Assembly (NCBI RefSeq): GCF_004193775.1
Contig: NC_041002.1
Coordinates: 40,090,038-40,154,037 of the forward strand
Source: Glycine soja
Taxonomy: Eukaryota; Streptophyta; Magnoliopsida; Fabales; Fabaceae
Length of the DNA: 64,000 nt
Direction: 5' to 3'
A model generated the notes under the pieces. It was not told the DNA's origin and did no database searches. It saw only the letters and a list, made by a program, of their open reading frames with translations. Position numbers and translations under genes: made by a program. Position 1 is the stretch's first letter; every line of letters begins with the position of its first letter. This document shows positions 1-18,515 of this stretch, piece by piece.

Positions 1-274
1 TTAATACAAAAAAATATTTATTTTCCCAAAAATCAAGACAATATAATTATCTTTTCCTTAAATATTATTTAATATAAATTAATAACACGTGCCATATGCT
101 AATTAAAAGCCCTCGCATGTGTGCTAGTCTGAGAGAGAAAACTCCAGACTTTATATAGCTGACCTTTCATTCATTTATATCACACACAAATTTTCTTAGT
201 TATATGCTCTGGCTCTCTCCATTAGGAAGCACCACATTCAATACTCACGAAAGAATCACAAAACAACTCAGGAG
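1..274 (+). promoter_or_regulatory. Promoter and 5' leader of the ADH-like gene
   Basis: AT-rich sequence upstream of the first ATG (275). A TATATA core lies at about 152-157, a plausible distance upstream for a leader of roughly 90 bp. A perfect CACGTG G-box/E-box lies at 86-91, a common bZIP/bHLH site in stress-responsive plant promoters. The motifs are seen directly; promoter function is inferred from position. Confidence 0.5.
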
Positions 275-7550
<7,276 letters not shown>

Positions 7551-7950
7551 AAATTGTGCCCTTTTGAAGATGTGAAAATGGTCATCGGTGGTGTCACCAT
7601 TTGTCTGATAATCTTTCCGAGTTCTTCAACACGAGTGTATCAAAAAACGACAGGGTATTTTACTGAAATGAAAATATAGGCATATTAATGTCTTAAGCTT
7701 TTGGACGAAAAAATATATCTTGTTCACACTTGTGATCTGATCATTTGGCTATTGAATATTTAGAGGTGATGACTAGTGTGAGTTGGATTTTGATTTCCTC
7801 TTGTGACATTTCTATCTAGTGAAATTATAACCCTTACTTAAAAACTGTAGAAAATTTAAATAATAGAAAAAGGAACATGAAATTTTGATGGTGAGAATTT
7901 TCACATGAGAGAATCCAAATGAAAATCTCAATTGAGAGAATTCACTCTCG
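7551..7950 (+). other. 3' flank of the ADH-like gene
   Basis: Follows the TGA at 7548-7550. No further coding sequence or clear polyadenylation element is identifiable; presumed to hold the 3' UTR. Confidence 0.4.
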
Positions 7951-8140
7951 CTTTTGGTCTTAGTTCATGTTTGTGTTGTGGTGCTACATTGTGGACACCA
8001 CACCCATATATCTAAGTATTGTAACTCTCCTTTCTTCTGAGTTTCCTTTTGGTCTTAGTTCATGTTTGTGTTGTGGTGCTACATTGTGGACACCACACCC
8101 ATATATCTAAGTATTGTAACTCTCCTTTCTTCTGAGTTTC
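7951..8140. repeat. Perfect 95-bp tandem duplication
   Basis: Units 7951-8045 and 8046-8140 appear identical base for base and directly abut. Each contains a short inverted element (gtggtgctaca / tgtggacaccac). Identity suggests a very recent duplication or gene conversion, downstream of the ADH gene and 240 bp before a young retrotransposon. Confidence 0.9.
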
Positions 8141-8381
8141 CTTAAACGCCAAGATTGAGTATAAAGCTAGAAGAACTTTTGAGAGCTTTTCTATTAAAAA
8201 AAGCTCTATATTTGCAGGAGAAAAACTCAAAATTTATTATAGCTTATATCAAAATAGGTGGCAATCAACTATATAGCTTGAAAGAGAGAAGAAGTTTCAC
8301 TTGGGTTTTTGGCTTTTGCAATGTAGACCCATAAACATTTTTACTTTGTGTGATATAATAATATATTCAGAATCAGTTGGT

Positions 8382-8689
8382 TGTGAGAGTTTAATTCTGT
8401 TTTGGCTTTGTATATAAGAGAGAGTAACAAAATTTTAAAATTCTGTTATAAGTGCTAGCCTAAGAGTGAAGGGTTGTTACTTTGTTTTGCTTGTATAAAA
8501 GGGCAATCATACATCTTAATAAAGGGTTGTTTTTCATTCTATCATTTTCAGTCTCTAGTGCTATTCCTAGTAGGTGTGCAATTCTGTGCAATTCTGTGCT
8601 TAGAAAACAGTGAGTGATACACGAGTGAATATGTGAGGGAGTGAATTGCATCTCTTGCAATTGAGTGAGGAACAGTGTGTGTTCCAACA
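8382..8689 (+). repeat. 5' LTR of the young copia element
   Basis: 308 bp, TG...CA. Contains a TATAAAA-type box (TGTATAAAAGGG) near the middle, with an AATAAA-like signal shortly after, a plausible U3/R arrangement. Confidence 0.92.
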
Positions 8690-8775
8690 ATTGGTATCTA
8701 GAGCATTGGTTTCAATAGAAGGGGCAAGAATCGCTAAAGAAAGGTTCTTGGAGGCGTTCTTGAAGGAGTTCTTTG

Positions 8776-11700
8776 ATGGCTGCAGTTCAATTCCTGCAAA
8801 TCTACCAGTTCTCACAGGAAAGAACTATGAAAATTGGAAGATTCAGATCAGGGTGGTGATGCGATTCCAAGGGGTTTGGGAGTTCGTAGAAGAAGGTTAT
8901 ATACCTGTGGGAGAGAGAGCAACAGAGGAACAAAAGGTTGCTGATAGAGAAAAAGAAAAGAAAGATTGCAAGGGACTTTTCATTTTGCACCAAAGTGTAG
9001 ATGCTGCTAACTTTGAAAAGATAGCAATGGCTCAAACCTCCAAAGAAGCATGGGACATTCTGCAGAAATCTCATGATGGAGCCACAAAAACCAAGAAGAT
9101 CAAGCTGCAAACTTTGAGGAGACAATATGAACTACTACAAATGGAAAAGAATGAATCAGTTGCTGAGTACATCACAAAAGTGCAGACAATGGTGAATTCA
9201 ATGAAGGGCTATGGAGAAAAGATAACTGTGCAATCAGTTGTAGAGAAGGTGCTTAGAACCATGCCACCCAAGTTTGACCATATTGTGGTAGCCATCGAGG
9301 AATCCAAAAATCTTGAAGAGCTTAGCATAGAGGAATTGCAGGGATCTTTGGAATCTCATGAACAGAGAATGAATGAAAGGATAAATGAGAAGAAAAGTGA
9401 ACAAGCCTTGCAAGCACGGTCTAATCCAAAGAAGCATGGTGATAGATGGAAGAAAGAGAAAACTGAAGGGAAGAGCAATAAATGGAGGGGAAATCAGAAC
9501 AGTGATAAAGACCACAAGAAAGGAGGGGGATCCAATTCCCAAAACTCTTCAAATAGAAAGAAGTTTGACAAAAGAAGTATTCAATGCTTTAACTGTCAAA
9601 AGTTTGGGCATTTTGCTGATGAGTGTTACAGCAAACCCAATAACAAAAGAGAACCTAAAGGTGATGATGCAAAATTGGCTCAGGAAGAAGATGATGACAC
9701 TGAACAGGTACTGCTAATGGTAACTACTCAAATTGAAGGGGCAAGTGATAATTATTGGTACCTAGACACAGGTTGCTCCACTCATATGACAGGAAGAAGA
9801 GAGTGGTTTCTCAACCTTGATCAATTTGTGAAGAGCCAAGTCAAATTTGCTGATGATAGAATCTTGACTGCTGAAGGAATTGGGAAGGTCCTTATCAAAA
9901 CAAAGGATGGAGGTCAGTCTTGCATCACTGATGTACTCTTTGTACCAGGTATGAAAAGTAATCTACTCAGCTTAGGTCAATTATTAGAAAAGGGCTTTAT
10001 GACTAAGCTTGAAAACAAGATGTTGAGAGTGTTTGACAGAAATCACAAGCTCATTTTGAAGTCCCCTCTTTCAAAAAATAGAACATTCAAAATTGAGATT
10101 GATGTGATAGAACAGAAGTGTTTTACTACTACAGTAAACAGTGAAGAGTGGTTATGGCATTACAGATTTGACCATTTAAATTTTAGAGATATGATTAAGC
10201 TAAACTCAAGAGAAATGGTGCTGGGTTTGCCTCAGATCAAGCCTCCTAGTGAAGTATGTGATGGTTGTTTACAGTGTAAGCAATCAAGAAGCACTTTCAA
10301 ACAAAATGTACCAATCAGGGCAAAAGAGAAACTTGAGGTGATTTACTCTGATGTGTGTGGCCCTATGCAAACTGAATCTCTGGGTGGAAACAGATACTTC
10401 ATATCCTTTATTGATGAATTGACTAGGAAAGTATGGGTTTACCTAATAAGAAGGAAGAATGATGTCTTTGAAGTCTTTGAGAAGTTCAAAAATATGGTAG
10501 AAAAGCAAAGTGGCTCATTGATCAAGATATTGAGAACAGATGGTGGTGGTGAATATGTTTCTACAGAATTTCAAGAATTTTGTGATCAAGAAGGCATAAT
10601 TCATGAAGTGACTCCTCCCTACACACCTCAACATAATGGAGCTGCAGAAAGAAAAAACAGAACCATAATGAATATGGTAAGGAGCATGTTGAAAGGCAAG
10701 AGTCTGCCCAAGTACTTGTGGGGAGAGGCAGTGTCTACAGCTGTCTTCATCTTGAATAGGAGCCCTTCAAAGAGACTGGAAGGAATAACACCTGAAGAAG
10801 CTTGGAGTGGTGCTAAACCAAATGTGAGCCGTTTCAAAATCTTTGGATCACTTTGTTTTAGGCATATCCCAGATCAGTTAAGAAGGAAGCTAGATGATAA
10901 AGGTGAACAAATGATCTTACTCGGATATCACTCAACTGGAGGCTATAAGCTGTTTGATCCAAAGAGTAAGCAGATAATAATCAGTAGGGATGTGGTATTT
11001 GATGAATCTAGAAGCTGGAATTGGGAGCAGAATACTGAAATGAAAGGACCTTCAATAATGATAAGGTCAGAAGAGGAAGAAACAAGTGAAGGGAATGGTA
11101 ATACCACTCAAAGAGAAGTGAGACCCCAGAGAAATGCACCCAAACCAACTAGATTTCAAGGTTTTGAGATGTTGTCTGATGCTGATGTAAGTGCAGATGG
11201 GAATCTTGTACATTTTGCTCTGTTTTCTGAAGCAGAACCAATAAACTTTGAAGATGCTATGACTGATCAGAGGTGGGTTGAAGCTATGACAGAAGAGCTT
11301 AAATCTATTGAGAAAAATCAAGTGTGGGAGCTGGTATCTCAACCAAAATCGAAGAAGCCCATTGATGTGAAGTGGATCTATAAGATTAAGACAAATCTAG
11401 AAGGCAAGGTGGTCAAGTATAAAGCTAGACTTGTGGCTAGAGGATTTTTACAGAAAGCTGGGATTGACTACAGAGAGGTGTTTGCACCAGTTGCTAGAAT
11501 TGAGACTATTAGAACAGTAGTGGCAATTGCTAGCCTAAAGAATTGGACAATGCACCAACTAGATGTGAAGTGTGCTTTCTTAAATGGTCCTCTTGATGAG
11601 GAGGTCTATGTGACTCAGCCACCTGGATTCTCTATAGCTGGCAAAGAGTCAAAGGTTCTCAGGTTGAGAAAAGCTCTTTATGGACTTAAGCAAGCCCCAA

Positions 11701-12785
11701 GAGCTTGGAACAAGAAAATTGACAATTTTATGATGAAAATTGGCTTTGATAAGTGTAGCTGTGAGTTTGGAGTCTATGTAAGATCCAAATCAGTAGGTAA
11801 TATCATTATTATATGCCTCTATGTGGATGATTTGTTGATCACTGGTGGTAATGAAAGTGAGATAGCAGAACTGAAAAGGGAATTGATGAGTGAGTTTGAA
11901 ATGACTGATATGGGGTTCTATCCTATTTCCTTGGATTTGAATTCAAGAAGACTGAGAGAGGTATTTTGATGCACCAGAGAAAGTATGCAACAGAAATATT
12001 GAAGAGATTCAACATGGTTGAATGTAATTCAGCAGCAACACCAACAGAGGCAAGTCTTGTACTTGAAAATGAGGGCAAGGAAGACAAAGTCGATGCAACT
12101 GAGTTCAAACAGATTGTTGGTTCTCTCAGGTACTTGTGTCATTCAAGACCTGATTTGGAATTTGCTGTTGGACTGGTAAGTAGATATACGAAAGGACCCA
12201 GAATTCCTCATCTCCTAGCTGCCAAGAGGATTCTAAGGTTCATAAAAGGGACCATCAATGCTAAAATTTTATTTCCAAATAAAGACAATAGCAACTCAGA
12301 GGAATTGATGGGATATACTGATGCAGATTGGGGGAGGAGACAGAGATGACAGAAAGAGTACTACAGGTTACATATTCATGTATGGTGCAGCACCAATATC
12401 ATGGTGTTCTAAGAAGCAATCCATAGTGGCTCTATCAACATGTGAAGTTGAGTATGTTGCAGCTACAATGAGTGCTTGTCAAGCTGTCTGGTTGGACACA
12501 TTACTACAGGAATTAAAAATCAAGGAGAGTGATGGAGTGAAGCTTTTTGTGGATAATAAGTCAGCTATAAGCCTGTCAAAGAATCCAACCTCTCATGGTA
12601 GAAGCAAACACATAGAAACAAGGTTTCACTATCTTAGGGATCAAGTGAACAAAGAGAAATTGAAAGTGGAGTACTACTGCACATTTGATCAACTTGCTGA
12701 TATTTTAACCAAACCCCTCAAAGGGGAGAGGTTTAAAATGTTAAGGGACAGAATTGGCTTGATGGACTTAGGAGATCAGAATTAA
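8776..12785 (+). pseudogene. Copia gag-pol polyprotein, three single-base frameshifts
   Basis: One polyprotein in pieces. Gag is followed by a CCHC zinc knuckle ([14 protein letters not shown], about 9580-9630), protease ([12 protein letters not shown], about 9755), the GAG-pre-integrase H/C zinc region ([12 protein letters not shown]...CDGCLQC, about 10150-10280), an integrase core with NGAAERKN (about 10635), RT with CLYVDD (about 11815) and RNase H with GYTDADW (about 12315). Lesions: (1) the expected gag ATG at 8776 is out of frame with the following gag frame, implying a nearby one-base loss; (2) a one-base loss at about 11915; (3) an extra G in the G-run 12330-12334. An open frame begins upstream inside the LTR (8646) but probably is not the native start. 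No in-frame stops were seen otherwise, so decay is minimal. Confidence 0.92.
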
Positions 12786-12792
12786 GGGAGGG

Positions 12793-13100
12793 TGTGAGAG
12801 TTTAATTCTGTTTTGGCTTTGTTTATAAGAGAGAGTAACAGAATTTTAAAATTCTGTTATAAGTGCTAGCCTAAGAGTGAAGGGTTGTTACTTTGTTTTG
12901 CTTGTATAAAAGGGCAATCATACATCTTAATAAAGGGTTGTTTTTCATTCTATCATTTTCAGTCTCTAGTGCTATTCCTAGTAGGTGTGCAATTCTGTGC
13001 AATTCTGTGCTTAGAAAACAGTGAGTGATACACAAGTGAATATGTGAGGGAGTGAATTGCATCTCTTGCAATTGAGTGAGGAACAATGTGTGTTCCAACA
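12793..13100 (+). repeat. 3' LTR of the young copia element
   Basis: Matches the 5' LTR except for four substitutions (for example TGTTTATAAG for TGTATATAAG and ACACAAGT for ACACGAGT). Confidence 0.92.
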
Positions 13101-13376
13101 TTGGTAAGATATCACCATTTGTTGCTTTAGCATAACATACTTCAGATAGCAAAGAAGTGTATTTCTAATTGACAAATTGATGAGAAGTTTTATAAATTAC
13201 AATTTTTATACTTAATAGTTTTTTAGGTACACAAGTGAAGATGAAAATATATATTATATTTACAATTATAATTAAATTTGAAAATTTAGAAACGTTAAAA
13301 GGCTGAAAAATAATTAGGGTATCCAAAAAAACTATTAGTTATTAAATAATGACAAAAATATAAAAAGCGAAGTAGA

Positions 13377-13830
13377 CTTCATTTGAAATTTAGGTCAATG
13401 TTAGAATCCAATTGCAATGTATGAGACTTGAGTCCTATATTAAAAATATGGATTCTGATGTAAAATTTATAAAAGCCTTGGACTCTCCACTTCATTTGAA
13501 ATTTATGTCAATGTTAAAATCCAATTGCAAGGCATGAGACTTGAGTCCCATATTGAAAACACAGGTGTAGAATTTATAAAGCCTTGTACTCCAACTAAAA
13601 CAATTAGCTTCTGTGATGTGATTCTCTCAAGATTCTTATTAATTGATATCAGAACCTTCCATCATGTCTCTCAGTTACAAACGAACCACATGAGTGGTCA
13701 TGCTGGCTTTGCAATGTTTCACTTGGAACTAGTCAAAGGGGCTAGTGCACAACGAGTATGGGACTTGAATCCCACATTGAAAATATGAAATTTTAACGTG
13801 AGATTTATAAGGTATTGGGCAATCCAACTA
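13377..13830. repeat. Degenerate repeats around a gagacttgagtcccata core
   Basis: Two imperfect tandem units of about 113 bp start at 13377 and 13490 (cttcatttgaaattta...). A third, more divergent copy of the core lies near 13755 (gggacttgaatcccacattg). Each has a TATAAA-like string (tttataaa) after the core. Origin unknown; may be LTR or TRIM debris. Confidence 0.55.
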
Positions 13831-14590
13831 CAACTGAGACCGAAAGAATCAGACAGCATCTCATCTCTGTATGAGAATGTTGGCTTCCATACACATTTCA
13901 TTTTTTCTCATAATATCTCTGTTATATCACCCAGCTTATTTCACTCACATTTCTGTCGTTTTCTTATCTCTATTACATTGAACGAATTGTAAAAAACTTA
14001 TGTATGGGTATATTAATCCTATTTAGATAGTACCATTACCATGTATTCAAAAGTAAAAGGTTATATGTGCATATGGTCAGTGTGATTGGTACATGGCATT
14101 GTGCTATGCTAGAATTGCTCTATTCATATGCGGAATGTCATCAACACATTCTTTTCAACATATTATCCTAGGGTGAATTTGATATGAGTCACACTACATA
14201 GAAAATGGACCGAAGTTATTCAGTGAGACTCAGCATAAAAGTCATCCTACAATAGTGTGTTGGAAAAGTTTGTCAGAAAGTATCTTCTTTGACATCTCTG
14301 TTTATATTGCCATTCAGTTTGGCAAAATCCCTACAAAAAATTACTGCTAAAATACATTCAACAAAAGAATATGGTATTACAGTAACTAGCACATTGTGTC
14401 CTGCAAAATTTAGAGCCCCAAGATACCAAATATTGGCTGCTGGTATATACTCATAACTGCTGACAGTGGCTATCTATAAAGCAATTCCAGCTAATACTGG
14501 ATAGAACTGCTGAAGCATTAGTTCCACAAAATTCCAGGGGGGAAAGAATGGGTAAAACAACATGAATCTTAGGTTCACTGTCATTGACTA
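13831..14590. other. Intergenic region and 3' flank of the carrier pseudogene
   Basis: No gene recognised. The part just below 14591 lies downstream of the carrier stop codon on the minus strand and may be its former 3' UTR. Confidence 0.4.
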
Positions 14591-15203
14591 TTATTGGGGT
14601 TTCTTTTGTTTGTTGCGGTTTTCCTCAGTAATTGTTTGAAATTCTTTCTCACTAGCGGCAATTAGACGTTCGACAATGTCATATGTAGTAAGCATGATAC
14701 TGTAGAGATAAACAAGGACTGAATCAAGTTACAAATCATAATCAACTTCAAATTAAAATAAATGACCGTGATGAGCTATATTTATTATATCTGTGTATGT
14801 TTAGTGGCATGGAGGCAGTAGCAATCTCAAATAAACACACTAATTTTAATGGAATTTATGATCTCCAGCAAAAATACTGAATGTCACAAGAAAGAAAATA
14901 AGAATCAACAAAGTGTAGTTTCGCTAGGCACAGTGCAAAGATTGAAAACTTAATAACTAGAAATAGAAGATCACAAGTACCTGCTGTTTGGTAAATTTTT
15001 CAAAGCGTAGGGCACAAATCCCCGATACAAGCCAATAATTCCATCCCCTACCACAATACCTGCATCAATAAAATAATTAATTTGGAAATAGTGCATAACT
15101 ATTGAAACAATAAAGCTTAAAGAATCCACATCTTTTACATAAATTCCTATAAATCAAACCACCACAGACTTGGGAGTATAAAATTCAAGTTTTTTCATTT
15201 TTA

Positions 15204-15887
15204 GGCAAATTGCTCAAACTAGGTCCCTTTTAGAAACTAATTCCCAAAAGGGGGCTGTTTTAAAACTTTTTTCAGGGGGGGTCTGTTTCTGAAGGGGACT
15301 CGCCAGTGGAGTTGGCGAGTTGCTGTCCACGTGGCGGGTCCCGCCACTCGTACTGGCGAAATGCTTTTTTACGGAAATTTTTTTTTAAACTTCAAACGGG
15401 TATAACTTTTGATAGGAATGTCCGTTTGAGGCCCATAATATGTCAAAATGCTCGAAATTGAATGAAGAATCCCTTGGAAAATTCCCGAAATCATTTTCCC
15501 AAAAAATGCCTCTAAGTAGCTCAAAAATAGGATTTAAGATTAAAAAAATGGGTGGTTGAATCTTAGAGGAATTGTTTGGGAAAATGAGTTGACCAAATTC
15601 CCTTTGGGAATTTGCCAAGGGATTCTTCATTCAATTTCGAGCATTTTGACATATTATGGGCCTCAAATGGACATTCCTATCAAAAGTTATACCCGTTTGA
15701 AGTTAAAAAAAAATTTTCCGTAAAAAAACATTTCGTGAGTACGAGTGGCGGGACCCGCCACGTGGATAGCAACTCGCCAACTCCACTGGCGAGTCCCCTT
15801 CAAAAACAGACTCCCCTGGAAAAAGTTTCAAAACAGCCCCCTTTTGGGAATTAGTTTCTAAAAGGGACCTAGTTTGAGCAATTTGCC
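15204..15887. mobile_element. Mutator-like fold-back MITE (684 bp) with perfect 9-bp TSD
   Basis: Terminal inverted repeats start GGCAAATTGCTCAAACTAGG and run about 280-340 bp inward, so nearly the whole element is a hairpin around a centre near 15545. Target duplication TCATTTTTA is perfect at 15195-15203 and 15888-15896; 9 bp is diagnostic of Mutator-type transposition. The arms contain the palindromic GTGGCGGGACCCGCCAC. Inserted in the last-but-one intron of the carrier pseudogene. No transposase. Similar open frames in both arms are symmetry artefacts. Confidence 0.9.
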
Positions 15888-18313
15888 TCATTTTTACTTT
15901 TTGCCACATCATTGACCAATCACCCATCAGAAAAAGATTAACAACTTGATTGAAACCACTATGTTTGCATTCCTAACCTGAAATGGCATCTAAGACTGTC
16001 TTATAAGGCGCAGCCTTCAATTGCATCTGTCTTCGCACTGTATCCAGATGATAGCATGTAAGTGTGGCAAGTGATGCAAAAAACACAGCAGTGAGTAGAG
16101 ATGTTTCAGGTCTCTTTTGATATTTCTCTGGCAACGACTTCTTTAATCTATTATCCATAGAAGGTTATCAATGTCTGTCCAATATCCAATGTTCTTATAT
16201 GATAAAAGATTACTAATGAACTCACAAATCAAAAACACAAAAGTTCACTGCAATATATGGAGCTATTCCAATCAGAGAAGGCCCAAGGCCATAGTAGAAA
16301 GATGCAAATCCTTCCTCTCTTAGCATGCTCAAGGCAACCTAGAAAAGCCATAACATGGTTCATTAGCAGATGAAGATCTAGTGAAAAAACCTAAAAACGT
16401 CAATTTATATACCTCTGACATTGTTCGATAACCAGGTTCAACAGCTAATCGTAATCACAGGACATCTAATGGGTAAGTTATCTACATAGACATATACAAA
16501 GTTAGACACATATATTGAAATTTAGATGAGACATTAAAAGGATTAATATACAAACAAGAAATTGCCCATAATTGTTAAACAAAAGGTTTAATCCCCTGCA
16601 ATGAAACAGAATAACATCATGAAAGCAACTGCAAGTTATACAAGGCTGGGCGTCATAATGAATTACTTACAAAAGTTGATATCATGCCAGCAAAAGTACC
16701 TGCTGCAAGTCTTCCCACAACAGAGAGCTCACCATCCTTTCCCTTGAATATTTTCTATAAATCCAAAAGTATAACTTAGACATGAACATGCAATCTTGGG
16801 GAAAAGAAATTCACGAAAGATAGTTTAACAGCCAACCTTGTAAATTTCATATGCAAAAAGCTGGACAACACTATAAGGTATAACCCGAATCAACTGCAAC
16901 ATTAAAAGTGGAAACAGTAAAACAAATGAAAAGACTAGTCAACATAATAAGGAGATATACATACAGAAATACCAATTACCAATAAATCCATTCCTGATTA
17001 TAAAGACCTGGGGGAGGTTGCCCTTCCAATAACCTTTGATGCCTTCTTCCTTCCCTATTACAGTTATGGCCTGTAAGTCATGTCAACATAAGCTCCAAGA
17101 AAAAATTCATAGCCAATGTCCTGATCATTCACCAGAGAGCCCAGTGCATCTAATATGGTCATAAACATGATCACCAAGCAAAGAAATTGGAGAGGCTGTT
17201 AAACTATGCATTTAGTATGAGATATATAAATTCTTAATCAGAGAAGGTAATTAGTCATAGAGATTCAACAAAGCTAGGCATTGGCTATCAACTTCCAAAC
17301 ACAACCCCGGCCTTATATCCAAGCTTGGGATTGAGACCAACTATGCAAAGATTTGCAACAAAGCACAACACAGGAAGGTAATTAATTAGTGACTTAAGAA
17401 AACATTTTATCAGTTAGTTGGAAGTTCTCGAGCACACAATTTGACAATTTCCTTTCTAATAAACAACTACAATTGAAATTACACTTTCAATGGAAAAGGA
17501 GAGAACACCCTCTAAATAATTTGAAATCTCATTATATAATTTGTTTACAAATACTCGTACTTAATTGAGGTCGAGTACTGTTGTAGCATAACTAGTAAAA
17601 GCCTATTTCATGAAGACTTATACCAATTAGACTTGCAAAACAATAAGAATCCTAATATATTCCAACAACTACAATCATCATGCTACACTTTGAAGATGAA
17701 ACAGCCTAAAACAAACCCCACAAATTATCAATCAACAACCAAATTATTAAGCATTTACAAACACGACAATCACCAAATCACACTGTCCCACATTTAATAA
17801 TAGACTCCAAAGGATGATAACACATCCAATATTTTATCATCAGTGGTCAGAGCATAAGCCAGCTACTCCACATTTTGTTCTCAAAATTTCCTTTACAAAT
17901 CTCAAAAGATAGCAAACAAAACAAACATAAAGATGACATTCTGTTATCACTTTCTGTTTTCACTTTATTTCTTGTTTTCTCAATTTCCCACTGTTTTGTT
18001 GTTGTTTTTTCATCTTTTCGACTATAAATTTCAGAAAACAAGAAACAAAGCAATAACACAAAAGAAAATTACACCAAAACGACAACTACAATAATCAGTA
18101 AAAAATAAAAAAAAGAGACATGTCCCTATTCTCCATGTCAAAATCCATTAACAATAGAAGCACTAATATATATATAATTAAAGCATGATTCAATTTCATG
18201 GTCAACCTAAGCATATTTTTAACAATTTTATCCGCAGAAAAAACAAACTAAGCATAATTTTAAATTGGATATCACAAAAACGTGAGCATTATAAAATTCA
18301 ACCACAGTGACTT

Positions 18314-18317
<4 letters not shown>

Positions 18318-18353
<36 letters not shown>
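18318..18353. repeat. (AT)n microsatellite
   Basis: About 18 uninterrupted AT units in the first retained intron of the carrier pseudogene. Confidence 0.9.
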
Positions 18354-18354
<1 letters not shown>

Positions 18355-18515
18355 CAGAACCAAACACAGCAAAAGAAGTTGCGAATAGTTAATTACCTCA
18401 ATGAAACCAATCGCCTTCTTCGCGCTTTCGTCTTCAACTCGCACGCCGTGAGTCTACAAATAGGCAACGTCATTTTGACCGAACTTTTAGACACTGAAAG
18501 TGCATGTTTGATTTG

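Larger units (their letters stand above)
8382..13100 (+). mobile_element. Ty1-copia LTR retrotransposon, full length and young
   Basis: TG...CA LTRs at 8382-8689 and 12793-13100 (308 bp each) differ at only four positions that I can count. A perfect TTGGT target duplication flanks the element (8377-8381, 13101-13105). A primer site resembling the initiator-Met tRNA complement (TGGTATCTAGAGC, one extra base against the usual TGGTATCAGAGC) follows the 5' LTR. A purine tract (AAGGGAGGG) precedes the 3' LTR. Domain order gag, protease, integrase, RT, RNase H is copia. Lineage looks Tork-like, which is inference. Confidence 0.95.
14591..18453 (-). pseudogene. Chloroplast adenylate/PAPS-type mitochondrial carrier (TAAC-like), 5'-truncated with nonsense codon
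   Basis: Exons on the minus strand, in coding order: 18397-18453, 17008-17070, 16837-16893, 16671-16754, 16413-16481, 16226-16338, 15978-16147, 14981-15059, 14591-14699. All are GT-AG with matching phases, 266 residues plus one internal stop. Recognised by GIKGYWKGNLPQ, RVIPYS-VQLFAYEIYKKIFKG, TYPLDVL, GIAPYIAVNFCVFDL, SLPEKYQKR and the C-terminus TTYDIVERLIAASEKEF. These belong to the thylakoid/envelope ADP-ATP (PAPS) transporter branch of the carrier family. Lesions: the N-terminal exon (transit peptide, first helix, first PxD motif) is absent upstream of 18453, where a transposon begins after about 60 bp; codon TGA (plus-strand TCA at 16455-16457) replaces the usual Arg after TYPLDVL; CYHLDTVRRQ has His for the Pro of the PX(D/E)XX(K/R) signature. 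Almost certainly non-functional. Confidence 0.88.

Noticed and set aside
8646..8775. Reading frame start inside the copia 5' LTR (MHLLQL...)
   Set aside because: It lies upstream of the primer site and within LTR sequence; the gag homology begins near 8776. It is readthrough exposed by a one-base loss.
15385..15927. Three overlapping frames on both strands
   Set aside because: They mirror one another because the MITE is a palindrome.
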